From Arthrobacter sp. KBS0702 (GTDB lineage Bacteria > Actinomycetota > Actinomycetes > Actinomycetales > Micrococcaceae), in assembly GCF_005937985.2 (NCBI RefSeq), contig NZ_CP042172.1, positions 992,001 through 1,056,000 on the forward strand: a DNA stretch of 64,000 nucleotides. The letters are read 5' to 3'. The notes beneath the pieces are model-generated. The model was not told the origin of the DNA and did not search any database. It saw nothing but the letters and a program-made list of their open reading frames with translations. Position numbers and translations under genes: made by a program. Of the stretch, positions 18,263 through 27,117 are shown piece by piece; within the stretch, counting starts at the first letter, position 1, and every line of letters begins with the position of its first letter.

Positions 18263-20092
18263 CTAGCCGTAGATCCGGTTGATCTGCGCCTCGAAGTCGC
18301 GCACGACGGCGGAGCGCTTGAGCTTCAGGGACGGCGTCAGGTGCCCGGACTCGACCGTGAAGTCGGCATCCAGGACCACGAAGGCACGGATCGACTCCGC
18401 CTTGGACACCAGCGTGTTGGCCTCGTCGACGGCGGCCTGGATGGCGGCACGGACCTGCTCGCTGACTGCCGCTTCCGCTGTCCCCATGGCGGGAACCCGC
18501 TGCGCCGCGCACCAGTTCTCCAGGCCTTCCGGGTCCAGGTTGACCAGGGCGGAGACAAACGGCCGCCCGTCACCGACCACTACGGCCTGCGCCACCAGCT
18601 GGTGTTCGCGGATCTTCTCCTCCAGCGGCCCCGGGGCGACGTTTTTGCCGCCCGCGGTGACCAGCAGGTCCTTCTTGCGCCCCGTGATGGTCAGGAAGCC
18701 GTCCGCGTCCAGGGAACCCAGGTCGCCGGTGCGGAAGAATCCGTCGACGAACGCCTCGGCGTTGGCCGCCTCGTTTGCGTGGTAGCCCTTGAAGACACCG
18801 ATGCCCTTGACCAGGATCTCGCCGTCGTCGGCGATCCTGATGGTGGTGCCCGGCACGGGGATCCCCACGGTCCCCACCCGGGTGCGGGTGGGGGTGTTGG
18901 CCGTGCAGGGCGCCGTCGTTTCGGTCAGACCATAGCCTTCGAGCACGGGGATGCCGGCGCCTCGGAAGAAGTGCGCGTCGTGGTCACTCAGCGGACTCGC
19001 CCCGGAGACCGTGTACCCCAGGCGGCCGCCGAACGCCTGCCGCAGCTTCGGGTACAGCAACCGGTCGAAGACGCCGTGCTTGGCGCGCAGGACCCAGCCG
19101 GGGCCGGCGCCGGCACCGCGGGCGGCGGCGTCGAGCGCTTTGGAATATTCGACGGCGACGGCGGCAGCCGTCTCGAAGAGCCGGTCCTTGCCGGCCAGCG
19201 CGGCCTTGTGCGCGGCGCCGGCGTAGACCTTTTCGAAGATCCGGGGCACCACGAGCAGGAAGGTCGGCTTGAACGTGCCGAGGTCCTCCAGGAGTTCCTT
19301 GGCGTTGGAGGTGTGGCCCAGCGTGGTGCCTGCGCTGAGGCAAATCACCTGGACGGCTCGGGCGAGGACGTGGGCCAGCGGGAGGAACATCAGCGTCCGG
19401 GTGTGGGGCTGCAGCAGGATTTCGGGCAGGAACAGGACGATGTTCTTGGCCACGAGGGCGAAGTTGCCGTGGGTGATTTCGCAGCCCTTGGGCCGGCCCG
19501 TGGTGCCCGAGGTGTAGACGAGTGAGGCGACGTCGGCGAGGCCGGCCGCGGAGCGCTGCCGCTCCAGCTCGGCGTCGCTGACGCCCGAGCCGGCGGCGGC
19601 GAGGCTGGCGAGGTTCGGCGCGGCGCCGTCGTAGTCCATCCGGACGACGCCGAGCAGCCGGTCGCCCAGCAGGCCCGAGCCGTCCAGGACGCCTTGGACC
19701 AGGGCGGCCTTCTCCTGGTTTTCAACGAAGACGCGCCGGGCGCCGGAGTCGTGCAGGATCCATTCGACCTGGCTGGCGGAGGAGGTTTCGTAAACGGGGA
19801 CCGTGACGCCGCCGGCGAACCAGATGGCGAAGTCCACGACGGTCCACTCGTAGCGGGTGGCGGACATGACGGCCACCGTCTCACCCGGGGCCAGGCCGCC
19901 GGCGATCAGGCCCTTGGCGAGGGCCCGGATCTGGTCCAGGAACTGCTGGGCCGGGATGTCGGTCCAGCCGGAGGGCCCCTTGCGGGAGTAGAGCGCGTGC
20001 ACGGGGTCCTTGGCGTGCTGCTCGAGCAGCAGGTCCGTCACATTGCTTTCCGGGTCCAGCTCAACGAGCAGCCCGGTGCTAGCTTCTCTCAC
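18263..20092 (-). CDS. Long-chain acyl-CoA synthetase (AMP-forming)
   Basis: 609-residue cytosolic or membrane-associated ligase that activates fatty acids to acyl-CoA with ATP. The adenylation P-loop YTSGTTGRPKGCE, the core GYGLTETTAPCT, the hinge FFRTGDLGSLDADGFLTITG and the C-terminal lysine segment SPSLKLKR are in order, and the length is typical of the FadD15 group rather than medium-chain or aryl ligases. The GTG start at 20092 has a GGGAG further upstream. It lies 62 bases downstream of the mannosyltransferase on the same strand and may share its transcript. The chain-length preference is not readable. Confidence 0.9.
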   Translation of the reverse strand: MREASTGLLVELDPESNVTDLLLEQHAKDPVHALYSRKGPSGWTDIPAQQFLDQIRALAKGLIAGGLAPGETVAVMSATRYEWTVVDFAIWFAGGVTVPVYETSSASQVEWILHDSGARRVFVENQEKAALVQGVLDGSGLLGDRLLGVVRMDYDGAAPNLASLAAAGSGVSDAELERQRSAAGLADVASLVYTSGTTGRPKGCEITHGNFALVAKNIVLFLPEILLQPHTRTLMFLPLAHVLARAVQVICLSAGTTLGHTSNAKELLEDLGTFKPTFLLVVPRIFEKVYAGAAHKAALAGKDRLFETAAAVAVEYSKALDAAARGAGAGPGWVLRAKHGVFDRLLYPKLRQAFGGRLGYTVSGASPLSDHDAHFFRGAGIPVLEGYGLTETTAPCTANTPTRTRVGTVGIPVPGTTIRIADDGEILVKGIGVFKGYHANEAANAEAFVDGFFRTGDLGSLDADGFLTITGRKKDLLVTAGGKNVAPGPLEEKIREHQLVAQAVVVGDGRPFVSALVNLDPEGLENWCAAQRVPAMGTAEAAVSEQVRAAIQAAVDEANTLVSKAESIRAFVVLDADFTVESGHLTPSLKLKRSAVVRDFEAQINRIYG

Positions 20093-20154
20093 AACCCACG
20101 TCTCCCGTTCCGGTCCGTGGCCCGGCGGCCCCGGACTCCGTTAGTAATCCTGCC

Positions 20155-21909
20155 CTAGATCCAGGACGGCATCCACATGCGTAACCGCCAGTCCTGGTAG
20201 GAAATCAGCTCCGCGGTCCACACCGGGTAGAAGAATGCCGAGAGCAGCACGGCGGCCACGACGAACAGCGCCACGAGGAACAGGCCGGAGCGGCGCCGCC
20301 AGAGCGGGTCCGTGCGCCGGCCCAGCACCAGTCCCAGGCAATAGGTGAGTGCCAGCACCAGGAACGGTTCGAAGGACACCGCATAGAAGAAGAACATGGT
20401 GCGTTCGGGGTACAGGAACCAGGGCAGGTAGCCGGCGCCCACTGCGGCCAGGATGGCCCCGGCACGCCAGTCGCGGCGGCCGGCCCACCAGAACAGCAGC
20501 ACCACGAGGCAAATGGCCGCGCTCCACCAGATCAGCGGATTGCCGACCGAGAGGATGGCAGAGGTGCAGCTGGGCAGTTCACAGCCGTCCGTTCCCTGCT
20601 TGGGCGACTCGTAGAAGAACGACGTCGGCCGGCCCAGCACCAGCCAGCTCCAGGCGCTCGCCTCGTACGGGTGGTCCGCGGTCAGGCCCTGGTGGAACTT
20701 GTACGCCTCCAGGTGGTAGTGCGCCAGCGAGCGGAGCGAATCCGGAAGCCAGCCCCACTCCGCCGAAGGGTTGGTCTCGGCCCAGTGACGGAAGTACGCG
20801 TTGCTGGAGCGGAACCAGCCGGTCCAGGTGGCCGTGTAGACCAGGGCCGCGACGGGGACGATGCTGAGGAAGGCGGGGATGCCGTCTTTGAGGATGCCCC
20901 CGGTGATCCAGCCGTGGACGCCCGCGATCCGGCGGGCGCTGAGGTCCCAGAGGACCGTCAGCAGCCCGAAGCCGGCCATAAAGAACAGGGCGGACCATTT
21001 GGTGCCGACGGCCAGGCCCAGGCAGACACCGGCAGCCAGACGCCACCAGCGGATTCCCAGCCACGGGCCGGCGGCGAGCTGCAACCGGGAGGGCACCCCG
21101 CCGGGGGAGGCCGCGGCCTGCCGGCCGAGCCGCGCCGCGAGCCGGCGCCGGCCGTCGTCGCGGTCCATCAGCAGCGCGCCGAAGGCGGCAAGGACCCAGA
21201 ACATCAGGAAGATGTCCAGCAGCGAGGTGCGGGACATCACGAGGTGGTGGCCGTCGACCGCCAGCAGCACGCCGGCCACCGCGCCCAGGGTGAGCGAGCG
21301 GAACATCTTCTGCGCGATGAGGGCAAGCAGGAAAATGGACAGGGTGCCGGTCAGGGCGGCGCCGAAACGCCAGCCGAACGAGCTCTCCGGCCCGAACAGC
21401 CACATGCCGGCGGCGATCATCCACTTGCCTACCGGCGGATGGACCACGTACTCCGGACTCTCCAGCAGCACGCCGGGGTTGCCCGCGATGAAGGCGTCGT
21501 TGGCCTTGTCCGGCCACGCCCGCTCGTAACCGCTGACCAGGAACGAATAGCCGTCCTTGACGTAGTAGGTTTCGTCGAAGACCAGGTTGTGCGGGTCGTC
21601 CAGCCGCACGAAGCGCAGGATCCCGCCGAGCACCGCGGTCAGTGCGGGGATGAGCCAGAACCACAGGCGCAGCGAGGCCGGGTAGTCCCGCCAGCTGCGG
21701 ATGTTGCCGATCAGCCGCTGCGTGAGGGCTTCGACGGTGAATGCGTCGTCGGGCCGGCTGATCCAGCGGTGGCCCTCAAGGTTGCGGGGGGTCCCGGCCG
21801 GCCCCGGACTTCCGGCGTGGCGGGTACGGTCTGGGCTGGCATCGTCGGGCGCCGATGCGGCTGAACCGGCCTCGGCAGGCCGCATGGGGGTCTGCGTCAC
21901 GTTGCCCAT
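20155..21909 (-). CDS. pmt: Dolichyl-phosphate-mannose-protein mannosyltransferase
   Basis: 584-residue GT39 membrane enzyme that transfers mannose from polyprenyl-phosphate-mannose to exported proteins. The first outer loop has the catalytic acidic pair in VFDETYYVKDGYSF, then HPPVGKWMIAAGMWLFG. About ten to twelve helices follow, and the C-terminal four-helix region ends PSWI. ATG 21909 was chosen because upstream frame extension covers unrelated sequence overlapping rsmI. It diverges from rsmI at 60 bases; the pmt-rsmI pairing is conserved in mycobacteria (Rv1002c-Rv1003), supporting the name. With pmt present, secreted proteins such as the rpfB product or PKD protein could be glycosylated. 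Confidence 0.92.
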   Translation of the reverse strand: MGNVTQTPMRPAEAGSAASAPDDASPDRTRHAGSPGPAGTPRNLEGHRWISRPDDAFTVEALTQRLIGNIRSWRDYPASLRLWFWLIPALTAVLGGILRFVRLDDPHNLVFDETYYVKDGYSFLVSGYERAWPDKANDAFIAGNPGVLLESPEYVVHPPVGKWMIAAGMWLFGPESSFGWRFGAALTGTLSIFLLALIAQKMFRSLTLGAVAGVLLAVDGHHLVMSRTSLLDIFLMFWVLAAFGALLMDRDDGRRRLAARLGRQAAASPGGVPSRLQLAAGPWLGIRWWRLAAGVCLGLAVGTKWSALFFMAGFGLLTVLWDLSARRIAGVHGWITGGILKDGIPAFLSIVPVAALVYTATWTGWFRSSNAYFRHWAETNPSAEWGWLPDSLRSLAHYHLEAYKFHQGLTADHPYEASAWSWLVLGRPTSFFYESPKQGTDGCELPSCTSAILSVGNPLIWWSAAICLVVLLFWWAGRRDWRAGAILAAVGAGYLPWFLYPERTMFFFYAVSFEPFLVLALTYCLGLVLGRRTDPLWRRRSGLFLVALFVVAAVLLSAFFYPVWTAELISYQDWRLRMWMPSWI

Positions 21910-21969
21910 GCTACCGTTCGCGGCAGGGAATCGTCGGTCCCGCGCGCCCGCCGGCAGTAGGCTGGTGGT

Positions 21970-22875
21970 GTGGATCCCGAGCAAAGCAGTTCCCCGTCCC
22001 CTGCCCCCGCCGACGCTGTTCCGACAGCGGGGACGGCCGCCGGTCCGGGCCGGATCGTGCTGGCCGCCACGCCGATCGGCAATGTCGGGGATGCCTCCGC
22101 CCGGCTGATCGGACTCCTGGAGACAGCGGACATCGTGGCCGCCGAGGACACCCGGCGGCTGCACCGGCTGGTACAAAGCCTCGGCATCACCGTGGCCGGC
22201 CGGGTGATCAGCTACCACGAACACAATGAGGCCGCCAAGACCGGCGAACTCCTGGACCAGGTGCGGTCCGGGAAGACCCTGGTCATGGTGACCGACGCTG
22301 GCATGCCCTCGGTCTCGGATCCCGGCTTCCGCCTGGTGGAGGGCGCCGTCGCCGCCGGGCTCACCGTCACGGCCGTGCCCGGGCCCTCGGCCGTGCTGAC
22401 CGCGCTCGCCCTCTCCGGGCTGCCGACGGACCGCTTCTGCTTCGAAGGCTTCCTGCCGCGCAAGGCCGGCGAACGGGCCTCCCGGCTCGCGGACCTCGAC
22501 TCCGAACGGCGCACCATGGTCTTCTTCGAGGCGCCGCACCGGCTGGAGCCCATGCTCCGAGCCCTGCACGAACGCTTCGGGGCCGAGCGGCGGGCGGCCG
22601 TCTGCCGGGAACTGACCAAAACCTACGAAGAGGTCATCCGCGGAAACGTCCACGAACTCCTCGAATGGGCCGAGAACAACGAGGTCCGCGGCGAGATCGC
22701 CGTCGTGGTGGGAGGCGCTCCGGAACGGGAGCCGGGCAAACCGGAGGACCAGGTCGCCGCCGTCAACGCGCTCATTGCCCAGGGCATCCGGCTGAAGGAG
22801 GCGGTCGCGGCCGTCGCCGAGGACGCGAAGGTCAGCAAACGCGAACTTTATTCGGCCGTGCTCGCCGCACGCTGA
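21970..22875 (+). CDS. rsmI: RsmI, 16S rRNA (cytidine-1402-2'-O)-methyltransferase
   Basis: 301-residue SAM-dependent enzyme of the tetrapyrrole-methylase fold that methylates the ribose of C1402 in the ribosomal P site. Key signatures: LAATPIGNVGDASARL, AAEDTRRLHRLV, SYHEHNEA, VTDAGMPSVSDPGF and AVPGPSAVLTALALSGL. The N-terminal 20 residues are proline/alanine-rich. The GTG start lies exactly six bases after TAGGCT (21958-21963), so the transcript probably begins at the start codon. Divergent to pmt. Confidence 0.95.
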   Translation: MDPEQSSSPSPAPADAVPTAGTAAGPGRIVLAATPIGNVGDASARLIGLLETADIVAAEDTRRLHRLVQSLGITVAGRVISYHEHNEAAKTGELLDQVRSGKTLVMVTDAGMPSVSDPGFRLVEGAVAAGLTVTAVPGPSAVLTALALSGLPTDRFCFEGFLPRKAGERASRLADLDSERRTMVFFEAPHRLEPMLRALHERFGAERRAAVCRELTKTYEEVIRGNVHELLEWAENNEVRGEIAVVVGGAPEREPGKPEDQVAAVNALIAQGIRLKEAVAAVAEDAKVSKRELYSAVLAAR

Positions 22876-23074
22876 CACCCCTGCCGCCGGCCCTGCCCCG
22901 GGCTGCGGCCGCCCTTGTGCAGCTGCACAGCGAAACCCGCGTGGACTAGTGCGCGGATGCGTAGACACTCCGGAGAATCCGGCAGTACCGTGGCAGTAGT
23001 CCGGGGCCCGCGGCGCCAAGCCGCCGCGGGGCCGATCAGAAATTTCCGAACCCATTGCTGACGAGGGAGTCATT
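22876..23074. other. Intergenic region with leader hairpin before the aldehyde dehydrogenase
   Basis: 199 bases. A GC hairpin at about 23003-23033 (GGCCCGCGGCG with a near-perfect complement) has no T tail and lies 40 bases before the GTG start, so it would be in the leader. TACCGT and TAGTCC near 22990-23000 could be -10 boxes. No gene is seen. Confidence 0.4.
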
Positions 23075-24574
23075 GTGACTGTAACTGCCCAGCCCACCGT
23101 TACCGCGGAGCGCGAAGCCGCACTGCTGGCCTCCGTGCCGACCGGCCTGCTGATTGACGGACAGTGGCGTCCGGCCGCATCCGGCAAGACGTTCGACGTC
23201 GAGGACCCCGCCACCGGCAAGGTGCTGCTGAGCCTGGCCGATGCCGGTCCCGAGGACGGCGCCGCCGCCCTCGACGCCGCCGCCGCCGCGCAGGAGTCCT
23301 GGGCCAAGGTCCCGCCCCGGGAGCGCGGCGAAATCCTGCGCCGCGCCTTCGACCTCGTCACTGAACGGGCCGATGACTTCGCGCTGCTGATGACCCTGGA
23401 GATGGGCAAGCCGCTGGCCGAGGCCCGTGGCGAGGTCACCTACGGCGCGGAATTCCTCCGCTGGTTCTCCGAGGAAGCCGTCCGTGCCTTCGGGCGCTAC
23501 TCCGTCTCCCCGGACGGCAAGACCCGGCTGCTGGTGACCAAGAAGCCGGTGGGCCCCTGCCTGCTGATCACGCCGTGGAACTTCCCGCTGGCCATGGCCA
23601 CCCGCAAGATCGCCCCCGCCGTCGCGGCCGGCTGCACCATGGTGCTGAAGTCCGCGAACCTCACGCCGCTGACCTCGCAGCTCTTCGCCGCCGTCATGCT
23701 CGAAGCCGGCCTCCCCGCCGGTGTGCTGAACGTGATCCCCACCTCGACCGCCGGCGCCACCACCGGCCCGCTGATCAAGGACTCCCGGCTCCGCAAGCTC
23801 TCCTTCACCGGTTCCACCGAGGTCGGCCGGCGGCTGCTCGCGGACGCCTCCGAGACGGTGCTGCGGACCTCGATGGAGCTCGGCGGCAACGCCCCGTTCG
23901 TGGTGTTCGAGGACGCCGACGTCGACGCTGCCGTGGCCGGGGCGATGCTGGCGAAGCTGCGCAACATGGGTGAGGCCTGCACCGCGGCCAACCGGTTCAT
24001 CGTGCACGAGTCCGTCGCCGACGAATTCGCGGAGAAGTTCGCCGCGAAGATGGCAGAGATGACGACGGCCCGCGGCACCGAAGCGGAATCCAAGGTCGGC
24101 CCGCTGATCGACGCGAAGAGCCGCGACAAGGTCCACGAACTCGTTACCGACGCGGTGTCCGCCGGTGCGGTTGCCGTGCTGGGCGGCTCCGCCGTCGAAG
24201 GCCCCGGCTACTTCTACCAGCCCACGATCCTCACCGGCGTCACCGAGGGCACCCGGATCCTGTCCGAGGAAATCTTCGGCCCGGTCGCCCCGATCATCAC
24301 CTTCGACACCGAGGACGAAGCCGTCCGGCTCGCGAACAACACCGAATACGGCCTCGTGGCCTACGTCTTCACCCGGGACCTGAACCGGGGCATCCGGATG
24401 GGCGAGAGGCTCGAGACGGGCATGCTGGGCCTGAACGCGGGCGTGGTGTCCAACGCGGCCGCCCCGTTCGGCGGCGTCAAGCAGTCCGGGCTCGGGCGCG
24501 AGGGCGGCCTCGAAGGCATCGAGGAGTACCTCTACACCCAGTACATCGGCATCGCCGACCCCTACGCCGGCTAG
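23075..24574 (+). CDS. gabD: NAD(P)-dependent succinate-semialdehyde dehydrogenase type
   Basis: 499-residue aldehyde dehydrogenase superfamily protein that oxidises an aldehyde to the acid with NAD(P). The nucleotide loop FTGSTEVG, the general-base Glu268 in SMELGGNAP and the catalytic Cys302 in MGEACTAANRF are present. The segment ITPWNFPLAMATRKIAPAVA matches the GabD/SSADH group, and downstream NAAAPFGGVKQSGLGREGG agrees. Substrate is inferred from family; no GABA transaminase is nearby. GTG 23075 has GAGGGAG six bases upstream. Its TAG overlaps the convergent transglutaminase stop through a shared CTAG. Confidence 0.88.
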   Translation: MTVTAQPTVTAEREAALLASVPTGLLIDGQWRPAASGKTFDVEDPATGKVLLSLADAGPEDGAAALDAAAAAQESWAKVPPRERGEILRRAFDLVTERADDFALLMTLEMGKPLAEARGEVTYGAEFLRWFSEEAVRAFGRYSVSPDGKTRLLVTKKPVGPCLLITPWNFPLAMATRKIAPAVAAGCTMVLKSANLTPLTSQLFAAVMLEAGLPAGVLNVIPTSTAGATTGPLIKDSRLRKLSFTGSTEVGRRLLADASETVLRTSMELGGNAPFVVFEDADVDAAVAGAMLAKLRNMGEACTAANRFIVHESVADEFAEKFAAKMAEMTTARGTEAESKVGPLIDAKSRDKVHELVTDAVSAGAVAVLGGSAVEGPGYFYQPTILTGVTEGTRILSEEIFGPVAPIITFDTEDEAVRLANNTEYGLVAYVFTRDLNRGIRMGERLETGMLGLNAGVVSNAAAPFGGVKQSGLGREGGLEGIEEYLYTQYIGIADPYAG

Positions 24575-27117
24575 CCGCGGCGGAGCCTGCGGGCGGCGTC
24601 GCGGATCCTGGACCAGGACTCCGCGGCGACCCGGCCGGCGCTCTTCGCCGGGCCCGAGGCCGCGTGCAGCGGCCTCGACGCCCGGCTTCGCCAGTGTGCC
24701 AGCAGTGAGGGCGGCAGCCAGGTGGCGCGCAGCCGGGTCCACCACGACGCGTTCTCCCGCAGGGCATCCCGGACCGCGGCGATCCGGTCCGCGGAGGCGC
24801 CGCCGGCCGGCGTACCGGCATCGGGCCGGCCGTACTGCTGGCGTTCAAAGTCAGAGGTCAGCTCCGCCACGGCGGCCTGTGCCCCCGCCTCAGCGCCGCC
24901 CGGCGCGTCCGGGCCCACCACCGGGCCGCCCAGCGCGTCCGGGCCCACCACCGGGCCGCCCAGGGCCGAGGACCCGCGCAGCCGTGCGGCGAAGTGCCGC
25001 GGGGATTCGCTGTCCCGCGGCGGAACGCGGAAGTCTGTGGCCAGGTCCAGCAGCTCGGCCCAGGCCGGCGCCGCGGCCCCGGATTGGCCGGCTCCGGCCA
25101 GCTTCAGCCGGCGCCGCCGGAGGCCACCGCGCGCCAGTGCCGGGGTTGCCAGCAGCAGAAGCACCAGCAGCACGCCGCCGGTCCCGTACAGCAGCGGGAT
25201 CAGCCGGTTGCCGGACCCGGCCTCGCCGCCGGGGCCGGGCAGCGGAAGCGGGGCGGGCGCCGGCGCCGCGCTCGGCTTCGGGTCGTCCTTGGGGATCAGG
25301 CCGTCATTGTTTTGGTTGGTGCTGGCGCCGCTGGGCGCGGCCGGCTCGACGGCGTAGGCCGGCACCACACCGCGGGACGGCGTCGGCTCGAATGCCACCC
25401 AGCCGACGCCCTGGAAGTAGAGCTCGGGCCAGGCGTGCGCGTCGCGGGCATCAACCTCGTACTCGGGCAGCGCCCCCTGGCCTGGGATCGACACCGTGGC
25501 CCCGGTGGGCCGGCCCGGTGCGTAGCCGACGGCGACCCGGCTTGGGATCCCTTCCAGCCGCGCCATCACGGCCATGGCCGAGGCGAAGTGGATGCAGTAG
25601 CCGCTCTTCTGGGCCAGGAAGTCCGACAGTACGGACAGCCCGTTCCCGTCGTAGCCGCCCTGGACGGGGGACTGGAGCGAGTAGCGGAACTCCACGGATC
25701 GCAGGTACTTCTGGATCGCCATTGCCTTGGCGTAGCCGGTGCTGCTCCCGGCCGTGACCGCATCGGCGGTCTGGCGCACAATCTGTGGGACGTTGCCGGG
25801 GATCCGGGTGAAGATGTCCGGAATGCCGCGCGCCGGGGCGGATGCCTGCGCCAGCGTTGCCGCCGACAGCTTCGGCGCCACGGACATCACCACGTACTGC
25901 TGGTTGCGGGAGTTCAGGTCCACGCCCTTGATGCTCAGGGTGGCCGGGTCCCAGGTCCACCGGCCGGTCAGCCCGTTGACCGCCTCGGGCGCGTAGGGCA
26001 CCGGCAGGTAGGGGCTGGTGAACTGGCCGGTGTTGACGGCCGTGACCACCCGGACCTGCTCTTCGACGGTCGAATCGACTCCCGGGTCGATCCTCCCGGT
26101 GCCCAGCCTGCGGCTGGCGTCGCGGTCGTCGGGCGACCAGGAATCGCCGTCGAAGCCGTCCACGGTGACCGAGCGCAGGTAGGGCGCCGTCGCGGCGTTG
26201 GTGGCGTACGTGATCCGGCCGGTGCCGGTGGGGCTGCGCAGGCTGTTGCCCAGGCTGATCATCGGATTCAGCCCGTTGGCGGTGCCCCAGGGGTTCAGCC
26301 GGGAGCCCTGCGGGAAGGTGCCCTGGTCGAAGCCCGGGACCACCAGCTGGAGCAGGAGTGTGAGGGCCAGCGCCATGGCCCCGGTCAGGGTGGCGCGTTT
26401 CAGCTGGCCCGGGTTGTGCGCCGTGTCCGCCCGGGCTCCGGAGCCCGGATGGAACCAGTTGCTGCAGGCAAGGATCATCAGGTAGCCGACGGCTGCCCCG
26501 GTGAAACCCAGCCAGCCGACGCTCTGCGGCTTGACCATGGCCGGGACCACCAGGATGGCCAGGATCCCGAGCCCGCTGGTTGCCGGCAGCGAGAGCGGCA
26601 GGGCGAGCGCGTCGACCAGGATCACGAGCAGGCCCAGCACTCCGCAGATCAGCAGCACGATGCCGGCGTTGGGCGCCACCGGCGTGCTCTCGGCCAGGAC
26701 GGTCTCGCTGGCACGCCGCAGGTAACGCTGCAGCTGGACCAGGGTGTCGCCGGAGGGGATGAAACCGGCGATGCTGTGCTGCCGGAAGAAGGTGAACGTG
26801 AGCACCAGGGCCAGCGCCAGGAAGCCGCCGGCGCCGACCAGGACCCCGCGCAGCCGCAGGGCCCGGAGCCCCGCCATCGTCATCGCCACGGTGAAGACCG
26901 TGGTGAGCACGGCCGGATACCAAGCCCACCCGCGCAGCACACCGTTGAGTCCCAGCGCCGCACCTGCCACCGCAACCGCGACGGCGAGCCCCATTGCCCA
27001 GGGCTCGACGACGGCCCGGTCCCGCCGGGCGGCCCCTTCCGGTGCCGGGGCGGCCCGCCGGTCGTCGTCGGAGGCCGGGCTCCCGGCGGCCGGGCCGCGG
27101 TGCGGTGCCAGGGTCAT
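24571..27117 (-). CDS. TgpA-like transglutaminase membrane protein
   Basis: 848 residues in three parts: an N-terminal domain with six or seven helices (about 40-250), an extracytoplasmic transglutaminase-like domain, then a late helix with a cytoplasmic DUF4129-like tail. The catalytic cysteine is in KSGYCIHFASAMAVM and the histidine and aspartate in DARDAHAWPELYF, so the papain-like triad is complete. Substrates of TgpA proteins are unknown. ATG 27117 overlaps the DUF58 stop by four bases (ATGA). The tail carries two copies of a ten-residue GGPVVGPDA repeat encoded by a 30-base duplication. Confidence 0.88.
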   Translation of the reverse strand: MTLAPHRGPAAGSPASDDDRRAAPAPEGAARRDRAVVEPWAMGLAVAVAVAGAALGLNGVLRGWAWYPAVLTTVFTVAMTMAGLRALRLRGVLVGAGGFLALALVLTFTFFRQHSIAGFIPSGDTLVQLQRYLRRASETVLAESTPVAPNAGIVLLICGVLGLLVILVDALALPLSLPATSGLGILAILVVPAMVKPQSVGWLGFTGAAVGYLMILACSNWFHPGSGARADTAHNPGQLKRATLTGAMALALTLLLQLVVPGFDQGTFPQGSRLNPWGTANGLNPMISLGNSLRSPTGTGRITYATNAATAPYLRSVTVDGFDGDSWSPDDRDASRRLGTGRIDPGVDSTVEEQVRVVTAVNTGQFTSPYLPVPYAPEAVNGLTGRWTWDPATLSIKGVDLNSRNQQYVVMSVAPKLSAATLAQASAPARGIPDIFTRIPGNVPQIVRQTADAVTAGSSTGYAKAMAIQKYLRSVEFRYSLQSPVQGGYDGNGLSVLSDFLAQKSGYCIHFASAMAVMARLEGIPSRVAVGYAPGRPTGATVSIPGQGALPEYEVDARDAHAWPELYFQGVGWVAFEPTPSRGVVPAYAVEPAAPSGASTNQNNDGLIPKDDPKPSAAPAPAPLPLPGPGGEAGSGNRLIPLLYGTGGVLLVLLLLATPALARGGLRRRRLKLAGAGQSGAAAPAWAELLDLATDFRVPPRDSESPRHFAARLRGSSALGGPVVGPDALGGPVVGPDAPGGAEAGAQAAVAELTSDFERQQYGRPDAGTPAGGASADRIAAVRDALRENASWWTRLRATWLPPSLLAHWRSRASRPLHAASGPAKSAGRVAAESWSRIRDAARRLRRG
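24905..24964 (-). repeat. 30-base tandem duplication inside the transglutaminase gene
   Basis: 24905-24934 and 24935-24964 are identical except for the last base and encode tandem GGPVVGPDA repeats in the cytoplasmic tail. In-frame and tolerated; it could vary in copy number. Confidence 0.85.

Noticed and set aside
20155..23439. 1094-codon frame covering pmt and all of rsmI on the minus strand
   Set aside because: Only the part from ATG 21909 has similarity to mannosyltransferases; the upstream part is antisense to rsmI.
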